In this document: piece after piece, positions 26,341-37,285 of the stretch
Position numbering within the stretch: position 1 is the stretch's first letter
Layout: every line of letters begins with the position of its first letter
Source of the DNA: Cytidiella melzeri
Taxonomy: Eukaryota > Basidiomycota > Agaricomycetes > Polyporales > Irpicaceae
Assembly (NCBI GenBank): GCA_022592445.1
Contig: JABYQR010000048.1
Location: 62,001 to 126,000, forward strand
Direction of reading: 5' to 3'
DNA: 64,000 bases
The notes under the pieces: model-generated
What the model saw: the letters and a program-made list of their open reading frames with translations, nothing else
The model's database searches: none
What the model was told of the DNA's origin: nothing
Made by a program: the position numbers and the translations under genes

Positions 26341-28501
26341 ATGGCCCGTCGCTCTGTCGCTGGAACATCTCACGCGATCGTATGGATAACTGGGCTGTTG
26401 TGGGCGAGTTGTCTAGTGCAACAGAGTCACGGTTCTAGGAAATATACGCCGTACTTACCACAGGTGTGTCGTTGATGTGTCTGAGTCGTGACGAGACATG
26501 TGCTGACGGGCCGAAAGAGTTTTTTCTTTGACTGGACACCAGCAGGGCAATCCCCGCCCATTCCGACAACAGGTAAGTATGTACTGGGTAACACAGTGAT
26601 GTGCAGCAAGCTGAGGTTGGCTGGTTTCTAGCTCAGTGCGACACCATACACATCGAATGGAGTAGACAGAATGCCATTGGGTATGTTCAACAACACTGCT
26701 AGACACACGCAGAGACTCACATGGCGATGTGCAGTCCTAATCCCACTGCTCCGTATTTCCTGCAAATATACACCTCGTACGTATCGATCAGACGCTGTAT
26801 TGCTGCATCTACCCCGCTGAGATCGCCACAGTACATTTATAGTGCCATTGGTTCTGCAAGCCGGAGATGACTCTGCACTCAGTTTTGTGAGTAGCTCAGA
26901 GCCGTTCATGTCCTAGATTTTCACTGATTGTGATCGACTCTGCATGTAGGATTTCCCGGTGCCATTTGTCCCTGGGACTCAATATGAGATCTGCATGGTA
27001 TGAGGTCCTAAAATATCTCGGAACCTTTGTCAATGGCTGACACCGCATAGTTTGATATCAATGGCAACACGGGAGGGTGTCAGGGTATTTACACTGTCTA
27101 CCCACAGCCCAACATCACTACAGCGCCAACATGCACAAATCTCACGTACCCCGCGCAAAATCAGGTGCTCGGTGTGAACGCACAGGTGGACAATGGACCC
27201 ATGTCGCAGTTTGGCTGGATAGATCAGGTACGCCGCGCCCTCAGGCTACCAATTCCGCATCTTCACACTATCGCTCTTTAGTGTACCGACATACAGCTAA
27301 CGCCCACTAACGGCACCCCACCATACACCATGACTGTAAGCACGATAGTTTCGTAGATCCCCTACATCCTGACGTTCTCTCAGATTGCACCTGCCTTACA
27401 TCCACCGTTCAATATAACTTCCAAAACAATGGACGCTATAAATTGGACTGTCTCCCTCGTGAGTGCTGCTTGTTCCAAAGCAACATTAACAAGTTAAGTT
27501 GTGCTCCCCTAGTCATACGGTAGTCCATTCTTCGTATCATTGGTGGACTCGACGGGGTTATCTTGGCAGAATGGACCCCTGCATAGTGGTGGAGGTGGAT
27601 CTCCTGCGTGTCTATCGCAGACAGATGCAGAGTCAGTTAATCAGTTCTCATGCTTAATATCTTGACTCACTGTTGTGCGATAGCTCGTCGTCGTCGGAGG
27701 TGCACTCTTGGGTAGCTGCAGTGTCAGGTGTTGCTGGCCTCATAGTAGGTCTCCTCGTGGGTATGTTGGGTGCACTTCTCTTCCTGCGCTGGCAGCGACG
27801 CCATCGCCGCGGCCCAGACAACCACGGGAACCTGCACAGGAAATCGTCAAGCATATCGATCACAACCCCAGTACTCACACACTCGCATCAGCGCTATACG
27901 GACGACCTTCCTGATCATTTGCAGCCTAATAGGTAAGAAAAGGTGCTATAGGCTGCTAGTACATGCTGACATGAAGTGTAGGGTGGGTGAAGCACCCTAT
28001 CAAATTGAACCGTTTAGGATGCCAGAGCGAGAGTTCGGTGTCCAGTCTTCGTCTCGTAACGAAAACGACCGCACGTTTGGATCAGGCACCCTGATCGGTA
28101 CAGGCTCCCACTCCGCATCGCTCTCGCAAGACGATCCACGAATGGGCGGACCTTCCATATCGCCTACCTCCCCTAGTCACGCCTCTGTATCACCATCCCC
28201 AAGCGGGCCTCTCTTGCCACCGAGACCCCTATCAGAAGCTCGCCAACCGTCACAGGTTTTCGTCGTACATCACGATGGTGGGCGCGCACCGGTTACGGTG
28301 TACGCTGCAGACGGCACGGAAGTGGTAGAGTTACCCCCTCAATATGTCGATAATGGCTCCAACAGCTCATCAAATAGTACCGGCGCGCGAATGTCTCGTA
28401 CCGCCGTTACCGGTGCTGTGCCTCCTTTGCAGTTTCAGGACTCTGGGAGACGGAAGCCTGGACCGACGCCGCAGAAAACGCCTCGGAGGGTCGTCAACTA
28501 G
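26341..28501 (+). CDS. Single-pass type I membrane protein, unknown function
   Basis: The ATG at 26341 gives MARRSVAGTSHAIVWITGLL, a basic then hydrophobic signal peptide. About ten short introns follow. The extracellular part has blocks seen in fungal cell-surface proteins: QCDTIHIEW, DFPVPFVPGTQYEICM, GNTGGCQGIYTV, several NxT/NxS sites, LTPTNGTPPYTMT and SYGSPFFVSLVDSTG, then a Ser run. One membrane helix, VSGVAGLIVGLLVGMLGALL, is followed by basic LRWQRRHRR. The cytosolic tail (exon from about 27981) is Ser/Pro-rich with PPYQVDN-like acidic and proline patches and ends PQKTPRRVVN. The layout resembles Mid2-like or other basidiomycete single-pass proteins. The 5' exon joins are less certain than the 3' half. 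No enzyme domain was seen. Confidence 0.75.
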
Positions 28502-29351
28502 CCTTCAGCATCGGGCCTCCTGCTCTGTTACGATGCACGCCATACCGCTCACGACTGGACTACTCTATGGCTACGTTCCTGTTATGCTTCTCGTCCGGTT
28601 TGATATTTTCTGTATGTACACCAATTGCTGTATGGCTACTGCTCTGACTGACGTAGGTCTCGTACTGTGCTTTTCAGCTTGTTAGTCACTCACATACATG
28701 CTCGCTTTCGCCTTCACGTTCCAGCTCGTTTCATCCACTTGCACTCCATTTTGAGCACTGTATCCTGATACTACACTTCCTTTTATTACTGTATGATAAG
28801 TCTATATATATGCTCAGTCGGCTGGCTGGTGAAAATACTACTTTCATTGCTTCAGAGAATATCTACTTGCCTAGTATGTGTTTTCGCTGCTGTGTGAATC
28901 AACCGTGACAGAGAAGCTAGAGTCGAAAGAGGCTCGGTATGTGTCAAGAAAGGTAAGATACGCCGATAGGTGTAGGTCTCCAACCATCACGCGCTGGGTC
29001 TAGAAGTCTCCAACCCACAGGTAAATTGTGGTGTTTGTTGTCCGGCGTCGATACAACGTCGATTACTCTATTGTGGGCTGATTTGTCTTGGTTCTGTGAA
29101 GCAGACATAGCGACTAGTGCGTCTAGGCGAACAGCCATTGTCGAAAGGTCTGTTTCGGCCCAGGACTGTCGAATGAACCGTTAACCAGTGTGATTTAAGT
29201 GATATTCGCAAGAAGAGAAAGCGTACGGGAGTAGATGAAGATAGAGGCTGCGATAAAAGCTCAGTCGCTTTTTGCAAACGTCTGTCCCCGGCGCATAGCA
29301 CTTTCAGCAGGTGCTGCGCTCTTAATCATCAGTTAGCTTGGCACAAGCGCA
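28502..29351. other. Convergent intergenic region
   Basis: About 850 bases lie between two convergent genes. There is a short TA run near 28801-28810. I found no coding frame, RNA gene or repeat I can support. Confidence 0.4.
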
Positions 29352-30717
29352 TTAGTTTCGATTCTGAGCATACGCTTTATATCCCAGTGCACCCTCCTTC
29401 CCTGCCAAGCCCATCCCGGACACGAGACTAGCCACAGCGTTGGCCCGGCGTGTGCTTATCTCGACCTCACCTGGTTGAGAAGGGTCCTCGAAGCCGTTTA
29501 TGAGCCAATTAATCCAGCTTGCTGCACAAAGCTCGTAAGCGACATCGCGTGATCCTGTCTCGTTGTCTACGGAGAGCGAAATGACTTCTTCTGTGATTCG
29601 TGGGTGTTCCGTGTCGAGAGGAATGATGGCTGCAACAAGTCGAGAGATTAGAGTGGTGGTGAAGGAAGAGTGGTGGGTGCTGATATGTGTGAGGAGAGGA
29701 GACCAGACTGCCGTTATTGCGGCCGAGGGTTCGAAAGAGCTGGACACGGAGCGTTTCCTGTTGACAAGATCAATCCGATAGCTCTTGTACAGCATTATAT
29801 CTTACTTTTTGGACACCGGTACCAATCCTCCCTTTTCTAACAAGCAATCGCACAAACGATTGAGAGCCCACCACTCCCTGCTGTCCACCTCCTCCGCGTC
29901 GTCGTCAGGCTGGTTGTCATCCCATCCGAGAGTCGCACCGGTTACGTTTGCCGCGAGCTTCGCCTCTGAGATCCACCGTTCGATATCCCTCAAGATCTTC
30001 GTGATGTCGTGTTTGTGTTTGGTACGTAAGAAGGCATCGCGGGTTGTGATCTTGAGAAGCGATTTGTACTGTGCCAGGAGTGGATCTAGAGGGCGCAGCA
30101 TGGGTGTTTTGGAGGGCTCTACCGTAGAAGAATTGAGTGCTGGAATGAAGTAGTGATGGAGAAGCCAGGACATGGCCTGTATCAGAAACGTCAGTGTGCA
30201 ATGTACGACGCAAGAACGTGCGACTCACGTCTCTGGCAGCATCCCTGAGTACCTCGAGACTCGGGAGATCCTCATGAGTGGCAGCATGGCGAAGCTCTAC
30301 CAACCACGCTGGTAGGTCCAATTGGGCAGCTATGCTCGAAATAGACCGAGCGTATGCGCCAAGCTGTAGTGAATCGACGAGACCATTCACGAGGCGGATG
30401 ATGGCAGCTGCGTATGCCTGCCGAAGGGGCAGCGACGAAGACGATCCTTGCGCGGATGTGTCTTGTACGATGACGGATAGGATCGACAATGCGGATTCGA
30501 GAGCATGGGGAATCGCTGTCATTACTTTCCATGCTGATAACTGTCAACGAGCAAGGAAGGCGGATGAGTGGAGAAGTGGACAATGACATGCAGTATAGCT
30601 TACTCTGTTTATTGCTAGGATTTTGGCGTCCAGGTCATTCTCGTCTGCGTATATCCACGAGCAGACTTGATCGAGCTCTGCGAGGCTCGCCCATGGGACT
30701 CGACGGGGAAGTCTCAT
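29352..30717 (-). CDS. LAS1: LAS1-like pre-rRNA endoribonuclease
   Basis: Exons 30717-30604, 30540-30229, 30176-29806 and 29757-29352 join with matching phases to 400 residues. The N-terminal HEPN domain starts MRLPRRVPWASL and contains GAYARSISSIAAQLDLPAWL followed by the catalytic RxxxxH signature RHAATH (30291-30274), then EDLPSLEVLRDAAR. The next exon begins AMSWLLHHYFIPAL, a typical LAS1 block. The C-terminal part is helical and less conserved. Family knowledge: LAS1 cuts ITS2 in 27S pre-rRNA in the nucleolus, working with the GRC3 kinase. Reading the third exon straight through hits a TAA just after VSKK; the intron at 29758-29805 removes it and restores KKRSVSSS. The gene is intact. 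Confidence 0.93.
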
Positions 30718-31576
30718 GTTCCTGTGCCAGTGATCTAGTTTGCGCGTATTCTGTTCAGATTTTGCGTTTTACAAGAGTGCAAATTCATTCGTACGTTTGC
30801 TTTGTAATTCTGTTTGCTACCTTTCGGCAAGCTGCGGGAATTGTCGGTTGTGTAGTTGTGTAGCTGTGTACTAGTTGTACCAATCTGAAGCGGTAAAATT
30901 TGCGCCACAAAGATTTCTGGCGCCGGACAGACGCTTGAAGCTCACATCACTGAGCCTATAGCTACGCATCTTGTACATACAACGATGCCTCTAAGTAATG
31001 TCTTGCGCATATACGTTCGACTACATTGCGATACGTGCGGTCCAAGATTGCGCACGGTGCGTTATGGGTCGCTGAACGACAACACCTTCCTGAACTGGTA
31101 CACTGACAGTACGGTTTTGGCCAAGATGACGGTACGTTGGGCCACATCGCGTTCGTTAGCTATGGCCACAACTTGCGCATGCGTGCACTCACGTAGTACA
31201 CAAGTACACATGCGGTCGATACTAACCGCATAAGTTGCATTTCAGCTTGGGATCACTGACACGCCAGCCGCCCCCACATTAGGCTGCTGTCAGCCCAGGC
31301 CACTACTTACTACGAAGCTTGCATACGGCTGCCTTGAGCTTGCAAGGGGGATACTCAGTAACTGTACATGTACGGCGCTCACATACCTGCTTCTATTTTC
31401 CCCGCCCCACTGGAGGCCACCAGAGAACCTTTCCTAGCCGCCGTCAACACCACGCCATATAACTGACAGTGTCGCCAGACGAACCCTCCTCTTCCTCTTC
31501 TTCAGTCCTCAAAAACCTCCGTTGAGTAATCGCTCAAGGTTGACACACAGGTTTTCTGCAGTTTCGTGTCATCAAC
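30718..31576. other. Divergent promoter region of LAS1 and the ammonium transporter gene
   Basis: About 860 bases hold both promoters. A TATA-like element and CT-rich tract lie close to the transporter ATG. No coding frame with motif support was seen. Confidence 0.4.
31458..31462 (+). promoter_or_regulatory. TATA-like element
   Basis: CATATAAC lies about 115 bases upstream of the ammonium transporter ATG and is followed by a CT-rich tract (31483-31505). Confidence 0.35.
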
Positions 31577-33476
31577 ATGATGGACCCGCGAACTACCTCA
31601 TCTCGTATGTTGTTTCCCACTTCACCATGGATATGTAACTCAATTCAAGACTTATATCTCTCAGCCCAATCACTGTCTGTGGATGTGAGCCAGTAGGTAG
31701 CCTTCAGACACTTGCTTCGCATTCTGACTGTGCTCGTCTTAGATTCAACCGTGGCGATATAGCCTTCATCACCCTTTGTGGTGCACTTGTTCTGTTCATG
31801 GTCCCGGGCGTTGGTACGCGTCTGCTCATCTCCATGCTCCTGGACGATAACTTACGGCTATCTCTGCTCTAATGCCGCTCCAACTCAACGTACCACACCG
31901 ATGTAGCCTTCCTCTACTCTGGTCTTTCGCGTCGTAAAAGCGCGCTCCACCTCATCTGGATCGTCACTGCCTCGAACGCCATCGTCATTTTCCAATGGTA
32001 CTTCTGGGGATACTCTCTCGCATTCTCCTCCACTGCTACCAATGGCTTCATCGGCAACCTTCACAACTTTGGGTTGAGGAATGTCCTCGCCGACCCTAGT
32101 CCAGGCTCTCCACTCATTCCGGAATTGCTATACAGTTTTTACCAGATGGAGTTTGCTTGTGTGACGGTGGCCATCTTGGTAGGTGCATCAGCGGAAAGAG
32201 GCCGCGTGTTACCCGCTCTGGTCTTTGTATTCTGCTGGATGACAGTGGTATATTGCCCACTCGCGTGCTGGGCATGGGCGCCTGGCGGGTGGGGCTTTAC
32301 ATGGGGCGTGCTTGACTACGCAGGTTTGTCAAACATCTGGTTTTGTAGCCATTCAAAGCTGACATGACATGGCATTAGGTGGTGGGCCCGTCGAAATCGG
32401 CTCCGGAATCGGCGGCCTCGCCTACTCTTGGGTCCTCGGACGTCGCACTGACCGCGAACTAGTCAACTTCCGTCCCCACAATGTTTCCCTTGTCGCCCTT
32501 GGCACCTTCATCCTTTGGCTGGGCTGGCTCGGGTTCAACGGCGGCTCTGCCTTTGGAGAAAACCTCCGCGCTGTCCTTGCCATCTGGAACAGCATGGTAT
32601 GCGCCGCCTTCGCTGGATTTGTTTGGTGTTTGTTAGATTATCGCCTCGAAAAGAAGTTGACTATGGTCGGGTTCTGTTCGGGCACGATTGCGGGGCTGGT
32701 CGCGGCAACGCCGTCAAGTGGCTATATTCCGACGTGGGCTAGTTTGGTATTGGGAATTGTGGTCGGCACTGCTGCAAACTATGCAACCAAACGTATGCCC
32801 TTTACATTCAATATTGGCAAAAAAGACTGCTGACATACGTTCTTGACATGCAGTCAAGTTCTTACTTCGTATCGATGATGCCCTAGACCTTGGCGCCGAG
32901 CATGCAATGGGCGGAATGATCGGTCTCCTGTTCAATGGCCTCTTTGCCGACAAAAACCTCATCGCCCTCGACGGAGTCAACATGTCCGCATCGGGCGGAT
33001 GGCTCAACCACAATTGGAAGCAACTATACGTTCAGCTCGCGTACATATGCGCGGCGGTGGGCTACACCTTCGTTGTGACGGCGCTGCTCGCGAAAGGGCT
33101 TGATTTGATGCCGTGGACTCGGCTGAGTACCACCAGCGAAGAAGAGGCACTTGGAATGGACGATGTCCAGGTCGGTTTTGTCAGATGTATCTCTGTAGCA
33201 GTCAACTTGACTCACATCGCTCCACAGCTTGGCGAGTTTGTCACTGACTATGTTGAAGTACGGCGAGACTTTCGTGATTGGACACCGGCGTACGAGGGCG
33301 CAATTCCTTTTCCCAATGGTAAAGGCGACAACTCGCGAACGAATTCGTCAGCTGGTTCCTCTCCGCCCGCGGCTGGAGATAGGCACGGCCAACCGGATTT
33401 TACGAATGATGTGCACCGTCCACAGGCCCAAAAAACCGGGAGCACCAATGAGAAACCTGCGGAGGACACTTCATGA
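31577..33476 (+). CDS. Ammonium transporter, AMT/MEP family (Mep1/Mep3-like pore)
   Basis: The protein begins MMDPRTTSS and, after two short exons, enters the first helix: FNRGDIAFITLCGALVLFMV then PGVAFLYSGLSRRK, the AMT signature. Later family blocks are QWYFWGYSLAFS, FYQMEFACVTVAIL, CPLACWAWAPGGW, FILWLGWLGFNGGSA and GFCSGTIAGLVAATPSSGYI. About eleven membrane segments are expected. The first pore His of the twin-His pair is Glu here (GGPVEIGSG, codon 32393-32395), while the second His is kept (GAEHAMGG, 32901-32903). Yeast Mep1 and Mep3 show the same change and Mep2 does not. The C-terminal tail keeps LGEFVTDYVE and ends in a hydrophilic Ser/Pro-rich tail. It imports ammonium at the plasma membrane and is normally under nitrogen control, which I cannot confirm from the promoter. 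Confidence 0.94.
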
Positions 33477-33723
33477 TGGTCATCTCGACCCGTGAGCGAT
33501 TTTGGAAGTGTTTGCTGAGGATGAGCCGGCGAGCTGGGAGGTCGGACAGGTTCTTGATCATTGCCTGTGGTATACTATAACTCTATGAGTAGTGATATTT
33601 AATCCTTCATACTGTTTCGTGATAATACCAAGATTATGCTTTTTTTCTAGTTAGACTGGCCATGGATCAGCATGAAAGTAGCAGTATACAGTATCTATAC
33701 CTTGTTGATCACATTCATTATCG

Positions 33724-33804
33724 GTCCTTGTCGATTAGTGGTTAGATCATCACGTTGTGGCACACAATTCCGTGAAGACGCAGGCTCGAATCCTGCCTGG
33801 GACA
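33724..33804 (+). tRNA. tRNA-His (GTG) with a 9-base intron
   Basis: The cloverleaf folds as: acceptor GTCCTTG / CTGGGAC with discriminator A, D-stem GAT/ATC, anticodon stem TCACG/CGTGA, T-arm GCAGG-CTCGAAT-CCTGC. The anticodon loop is 16 bases long. Removing nine bases after position 37 (33761-33769) leaves a 7-base loop with anticodon GTG (33757-33759). The intron contains CAC, able to pair with the anticodon as in known fungal pre-tRNAs. The B box is GGCTCGAATCC (33783-33793). The acceptor stem has one T-T mismatch. Confidence 0.85.
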
Positions 33805-34125
33805 TATATTTTGTTTGATCACACGGGAGATTTTCCTGTTTTCCCACCACCTTTGCACGCACGGTGACGTCTGACCTCGGCGCACACTGATACTACTCAC
33901 TCAGACCGTAGTAAATGCGTAGCTATTTGGTACTCATACGCAGCTGCACAGGCCTAGCTTGGATAGTCCTATACACGGAGGGTTTCACTGGTTGAACTCT
34001 GGCTTTCTCTATCTGTGTGTTTTCAAGTTCCCAGCTCTAATTCCCTCGGGCCGATTCGCATTATCGCATTCCTAGGTGTACAGGCTTTCGTAGACGAACT
34101 CAAGGCCGTCTCTCAACTGCTCAAT
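33805..34125. other. Spacer between the tRNA and the F-box gene
   Basis: About 320 bases hold the tRNA terminator and the presumed F-box gene promoter or 5' leader. The frame upstream of the chosen F-box start is open back to 34015. Confidence 0.35.
33809..33812 (+). terminator. Pol III terminator
   Basis: TTTT five bases after the tRNA-His 3' end is the usual RNA polymerase III stop signal. Confidence 0.6.
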
Positions 34126-36062
34126 ATGTCTGAAGCTGCAACAGCGATATCACAAACCTCCTACTCACTCGTATCGGTCCCACAAGAACTTACGGAATAT
34201 ATCCTGAAATTCTGCCACCCACGCGACTATGCTAGCCTTTCAGAGACATGCAGGGCTCTCTACAAGATCATCTACAATGAGGACCAATACATCTGGCGCG
34301 AGGCGTTCTTGAAGTACCCGTTCGATGATATCCGGCATTCTCTCAGTCACACGATAATCGAAGGGTCAACGAAGGTGAAGGGGTCAAGCTTGGACGAGAG
34401 AGATACGACTACGTTGGACTGGAAGGGAGAGCTGCAGAGACGTGTAAATGCCGAAGGAATCTTGCGGAGGTCGAGCACAGAAGGCCTCAATAGGTTGAAA
34501 GTCCTGGACGCTCTACTGGTCCTGAACGACGTCGTTTCCTCCGCTGCACCAGGCCCCTTGGTTCTTGAAGGCTCGAGCTACAACGTTGCCGAACCGTCAC
34601 ACAATCTCGCATGGGTACAAGACACCCTGCTGCACTCAAAGGTCTTCGAGGAGTGTGACGACGTCTCAATGATGGATATGATGTCCAGCAACGCACAGGA
34701 CGAAGTCATGATCTGCCAGCTGCGCTCCCGTCTCCGCTCGTATCTCACCCTCACGCATGAGAAGGGGGATAGTGCAGAGTCGCAGAAGCGTTTGGCCTCA
34801 GCGCGATCGGTCGGCAGGTGTTTTGTGTACGATTTGCGCAACTACACCGACGCTACTCGATGGGGACCGTATACGGCTACGCCTTGGGCGGATAACAGCG
34901 GAGCGGACATTACGGTCAATTGGACCCACGTGGAGAATATACAGAATGTGGTCTTCATGAATGTGAAAGATTTGCCTTCGCAGTGGCGCAAGCCTGCAAT
35001 ACCAAGCTTTGATATCCAAGCGGTGAGGCCGCATTCGGCCCCCGGGTACAACTCGGCGGAGCGCAATCCGAGGGATTGGGCAGGTGTGGAGGGTGTTTGG
35101 AGGAGGGTAGTGTGTTTCATGGACTATCGGTGTGTGTTCTTGAATCCGAGTATTGATGACGAGTAGCTTACTAAGGTATTGTGCGTGTCACTAGTGATCT
35201 TCACTGTAAGTCAAGCAACCTATGTAGTTGTCGGAAGCTACTTAGCGATGAGTTACACGCTTCAACCACAGCTTTCAACGTGAGCCACCCAGTATCTTGT
35301 ATCCCCAATGACCTCAGCCAACGGGCCTTTGAACCAAGTTCACAGCTTCCGACAGAATGCGCCTCCGACCAGCGTACTTTGAGACTGACTTCGCCGAAGC
35401 TACTCGCATTGTCGAAGCACGATTCTTCCTAGACGATAACCCTGCGTCTCCCGAGCTCCTGCCAGAAGAGGACGACGATCCGGATCCTCGATATCCACCT
35501 CTTCCGTTTGTTGGTACCGCTCGTGGGGTACACCTCAGCCAGAGTTCGCGCGTTCGCGGTGTTATACGAAAGAAGAAAGATTACGTTCGGTGGTCATTTG
35601 TGGATGTCGTTTCCGTTCCTTTAACTTTGTAAATCAGGACACGTGTGACTGACAGAGTCCCGTTGGGTTTTGTAGGTGACCACGCATGACAGGTCGCAAT
35701 GGGCGTAAGTGTTACTTGTTTTCTATTCTGGGGCCCGTTTTAATGCGACCTACCAACTTTTCACTAGCGCGGAAGGTGTGCAGGTGGGAGGCATAGGAAG
35801 TGCGATGGGCGTAGCGGGCGTCTGGACTGTAGCAGTGCACGAGGGCGGTGAGTATATATGCAAATCATCTCTTTGCCGCTACAACTGTACTCATTGTGTC
35901 ATTGGCAGATGAGGACCCCGCAGGTGAGAGTCTTTGTCAGCTATACACCTCGTTTCAAGTCTCTCATCGCATGCTTACCATACCTTAATGTCAGGTCCGT
36001 TCTGGATGTGGAAGGCAGAAGAAAGCCTGCCGGACAAGATGCTGGTCTTGCAAGACTATTGA
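34126..36062 (+). CDS. F-box protein, agaricomycete type
   Basis: Seven exons (34126-35129, 35246-35279, 35339-35599, 35676-35704, 35768-35847, 35909-35923, 35995-36062) join with consistent phase to 496 residues. Near the N-terminus lies an F-box: VPQELTEYILKFCHPRDYAS, then LSETCRALYKI. F-boxes bind SKP1 in SCF ubiquitin ligases; the C-terminal part would pick the target. The downstream exons give DPRYPPLPFVG, VRWSF, AEGVQVGGIGSAMGVAGVWT and PFWMWKAEE, blocks I know from mushroom F-box proteins, which supports the splicing. Reading exon 1 straight on stops at 35166 and would lose this conserved end. An alternative start at 34015 is open but adds a low-quality leader. The target is unknown. 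Confidence 0.82.
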
Positions 36063-36660
36063 CTACACCAGGTTTGAGTGCAGGCCTCATTCCTCGTCGC
36101 ACTCACAAGCTACCAATGTACCGCTGAATATTCTCGGTTCGTCCTGGATAAACGAAATTTGTCTGCCTCCGTGCTATCTTGATAGATTTTCGTGTTTCGA
36201 GTTACGTGTATTACTAGTACTTCACTTGCTTCTCGCTGTTTGTATTTTGGAAGTTGAAACGTGTAACAACTAGCTGCCTTGGGACTCTGTTTTGCCAATG
36301 CATTTGCTGGGCAACAATCTCCCACGGTCCGTTCAAGCTATTTGTCAGTGAGATGTTAGCCGACATCGAAAATTGACGCTGTGCAATGCACTTTTTTCCA
36401 GTGCGTGTTTCACCACTGTCTCACCTCCTTTACTACTTACTACCTAGCAGGCCTCTCTAGGGTCTGCACATCTTCCTCGGGAGAACACCCACACGCCCTA
36501 CGGAACAGGAGACCGTCAAGAGCTTCCTAGAGCCGACTGGAGATTGACAACGAAAAAAAAAAAGCCGAAAGAAAAATAAACAAGCATGTTCCTTGAAAAG
36601 CCTCCTGCTCTTACTAGGCGGTGCTAGGTCTCGGCTCATGCCGATTGTCGCTGACTGAGT

Positions 36661-36713
36661 ATTAGAGGCCCAATCCTGAGGCTGAGGAGGAAGAGGAGTT
36701 TATTGGGCCTAAT
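36661..36713. repeat. Imperfect inverted repeat
   Basis: ATTAGAGGCCCAAT (36661-36674) and ATTGGGCCTAAT (36702-36713) are near-perfect reverse complements, spaced by 27 purine-rich bases. Both copies are followed by a similar ATCCTG word. It could fold as a hairpin; its origin is unclear. Confidence 0.4.
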
Positions 36714-37165
36714 CCTGTGCTCTAGATTACCGATTAAAAGTTGGGTCCATGAGCAAATTGTTTCAGTCTCACATAAAATTTGAGCTCTCTCCGGGAGAGA
36801 GTGGCTCGCCTCTTGGCTGCTCCATTTGGGCTTTGTAAGCTCGTTCATCCTCTTCGCGTTGGTCTCACGCTGAACCCATAATCTGTATCCCACACGATTC
36901 GCTTCTAGCGATTAACAGGAGCTTTTCCAGGGGCATCGATTCACAAGTCACTGTTCGTCGTGGTCGCGGTGCCGATGGTCAGGGGGACCACACCGGACGG
37001 GAACGAATCTCGAATCTAATCCGCGCACCGCGAGGACATGGAGAGGAGGCTGATTCATTCTGTGCTGTTACTAGCCAACCAACACGACGTGCTACCCTGT
37101 CTTAAAATGTTGTTACAGGCTATTGTAGCAGCCAGTGGGCCCCTTTACATATCCCGTGCGGGGTC

Positions 37166-37174
37166 TATTTAAAT
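37166..37174 (+). promoter_or_regulatory. TATA-like element
   Basis: TATTTAAAT lies 112 bases upstream of the ATG at 37286. Confidence 0.35.
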
Positions 37175-37285
37175 TTGCAGGATAGGCCGACGTGGAGAAC
37201 AACCACCTTTCCTCACCACGTCTTGCTGGTCGAAAAGGAGCGTGTTGCAAGCTTCATGCCCTAACTTGTGCTGGAGCAGCATCCC

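Larger units (their letters stand above)
36063..37285. other. Intergenic region of 1.2 kb
   Basis: No gene was recognised. It holds an A-rich run near 36550-36562, an imperfect inverted repeat at 36661-36713 and a TATA-like element before the next gene. Confidence 0.4.

Noticed and set aside
26075..26438. Cys- and Arg-rich open frames before the single-pass membrane protein
   Set aside because: They overlap each other and the start of the membrane protein, lack motifs, and do not provide the signal peptide that the ATG at 26341 does.
34015..34125. Extended N-terminus for the F-box protein
   Set aside because: The added residues are unlike a domain, and the ATG at 34126 lies a normal distance before the F-box; kept only as an alternative.
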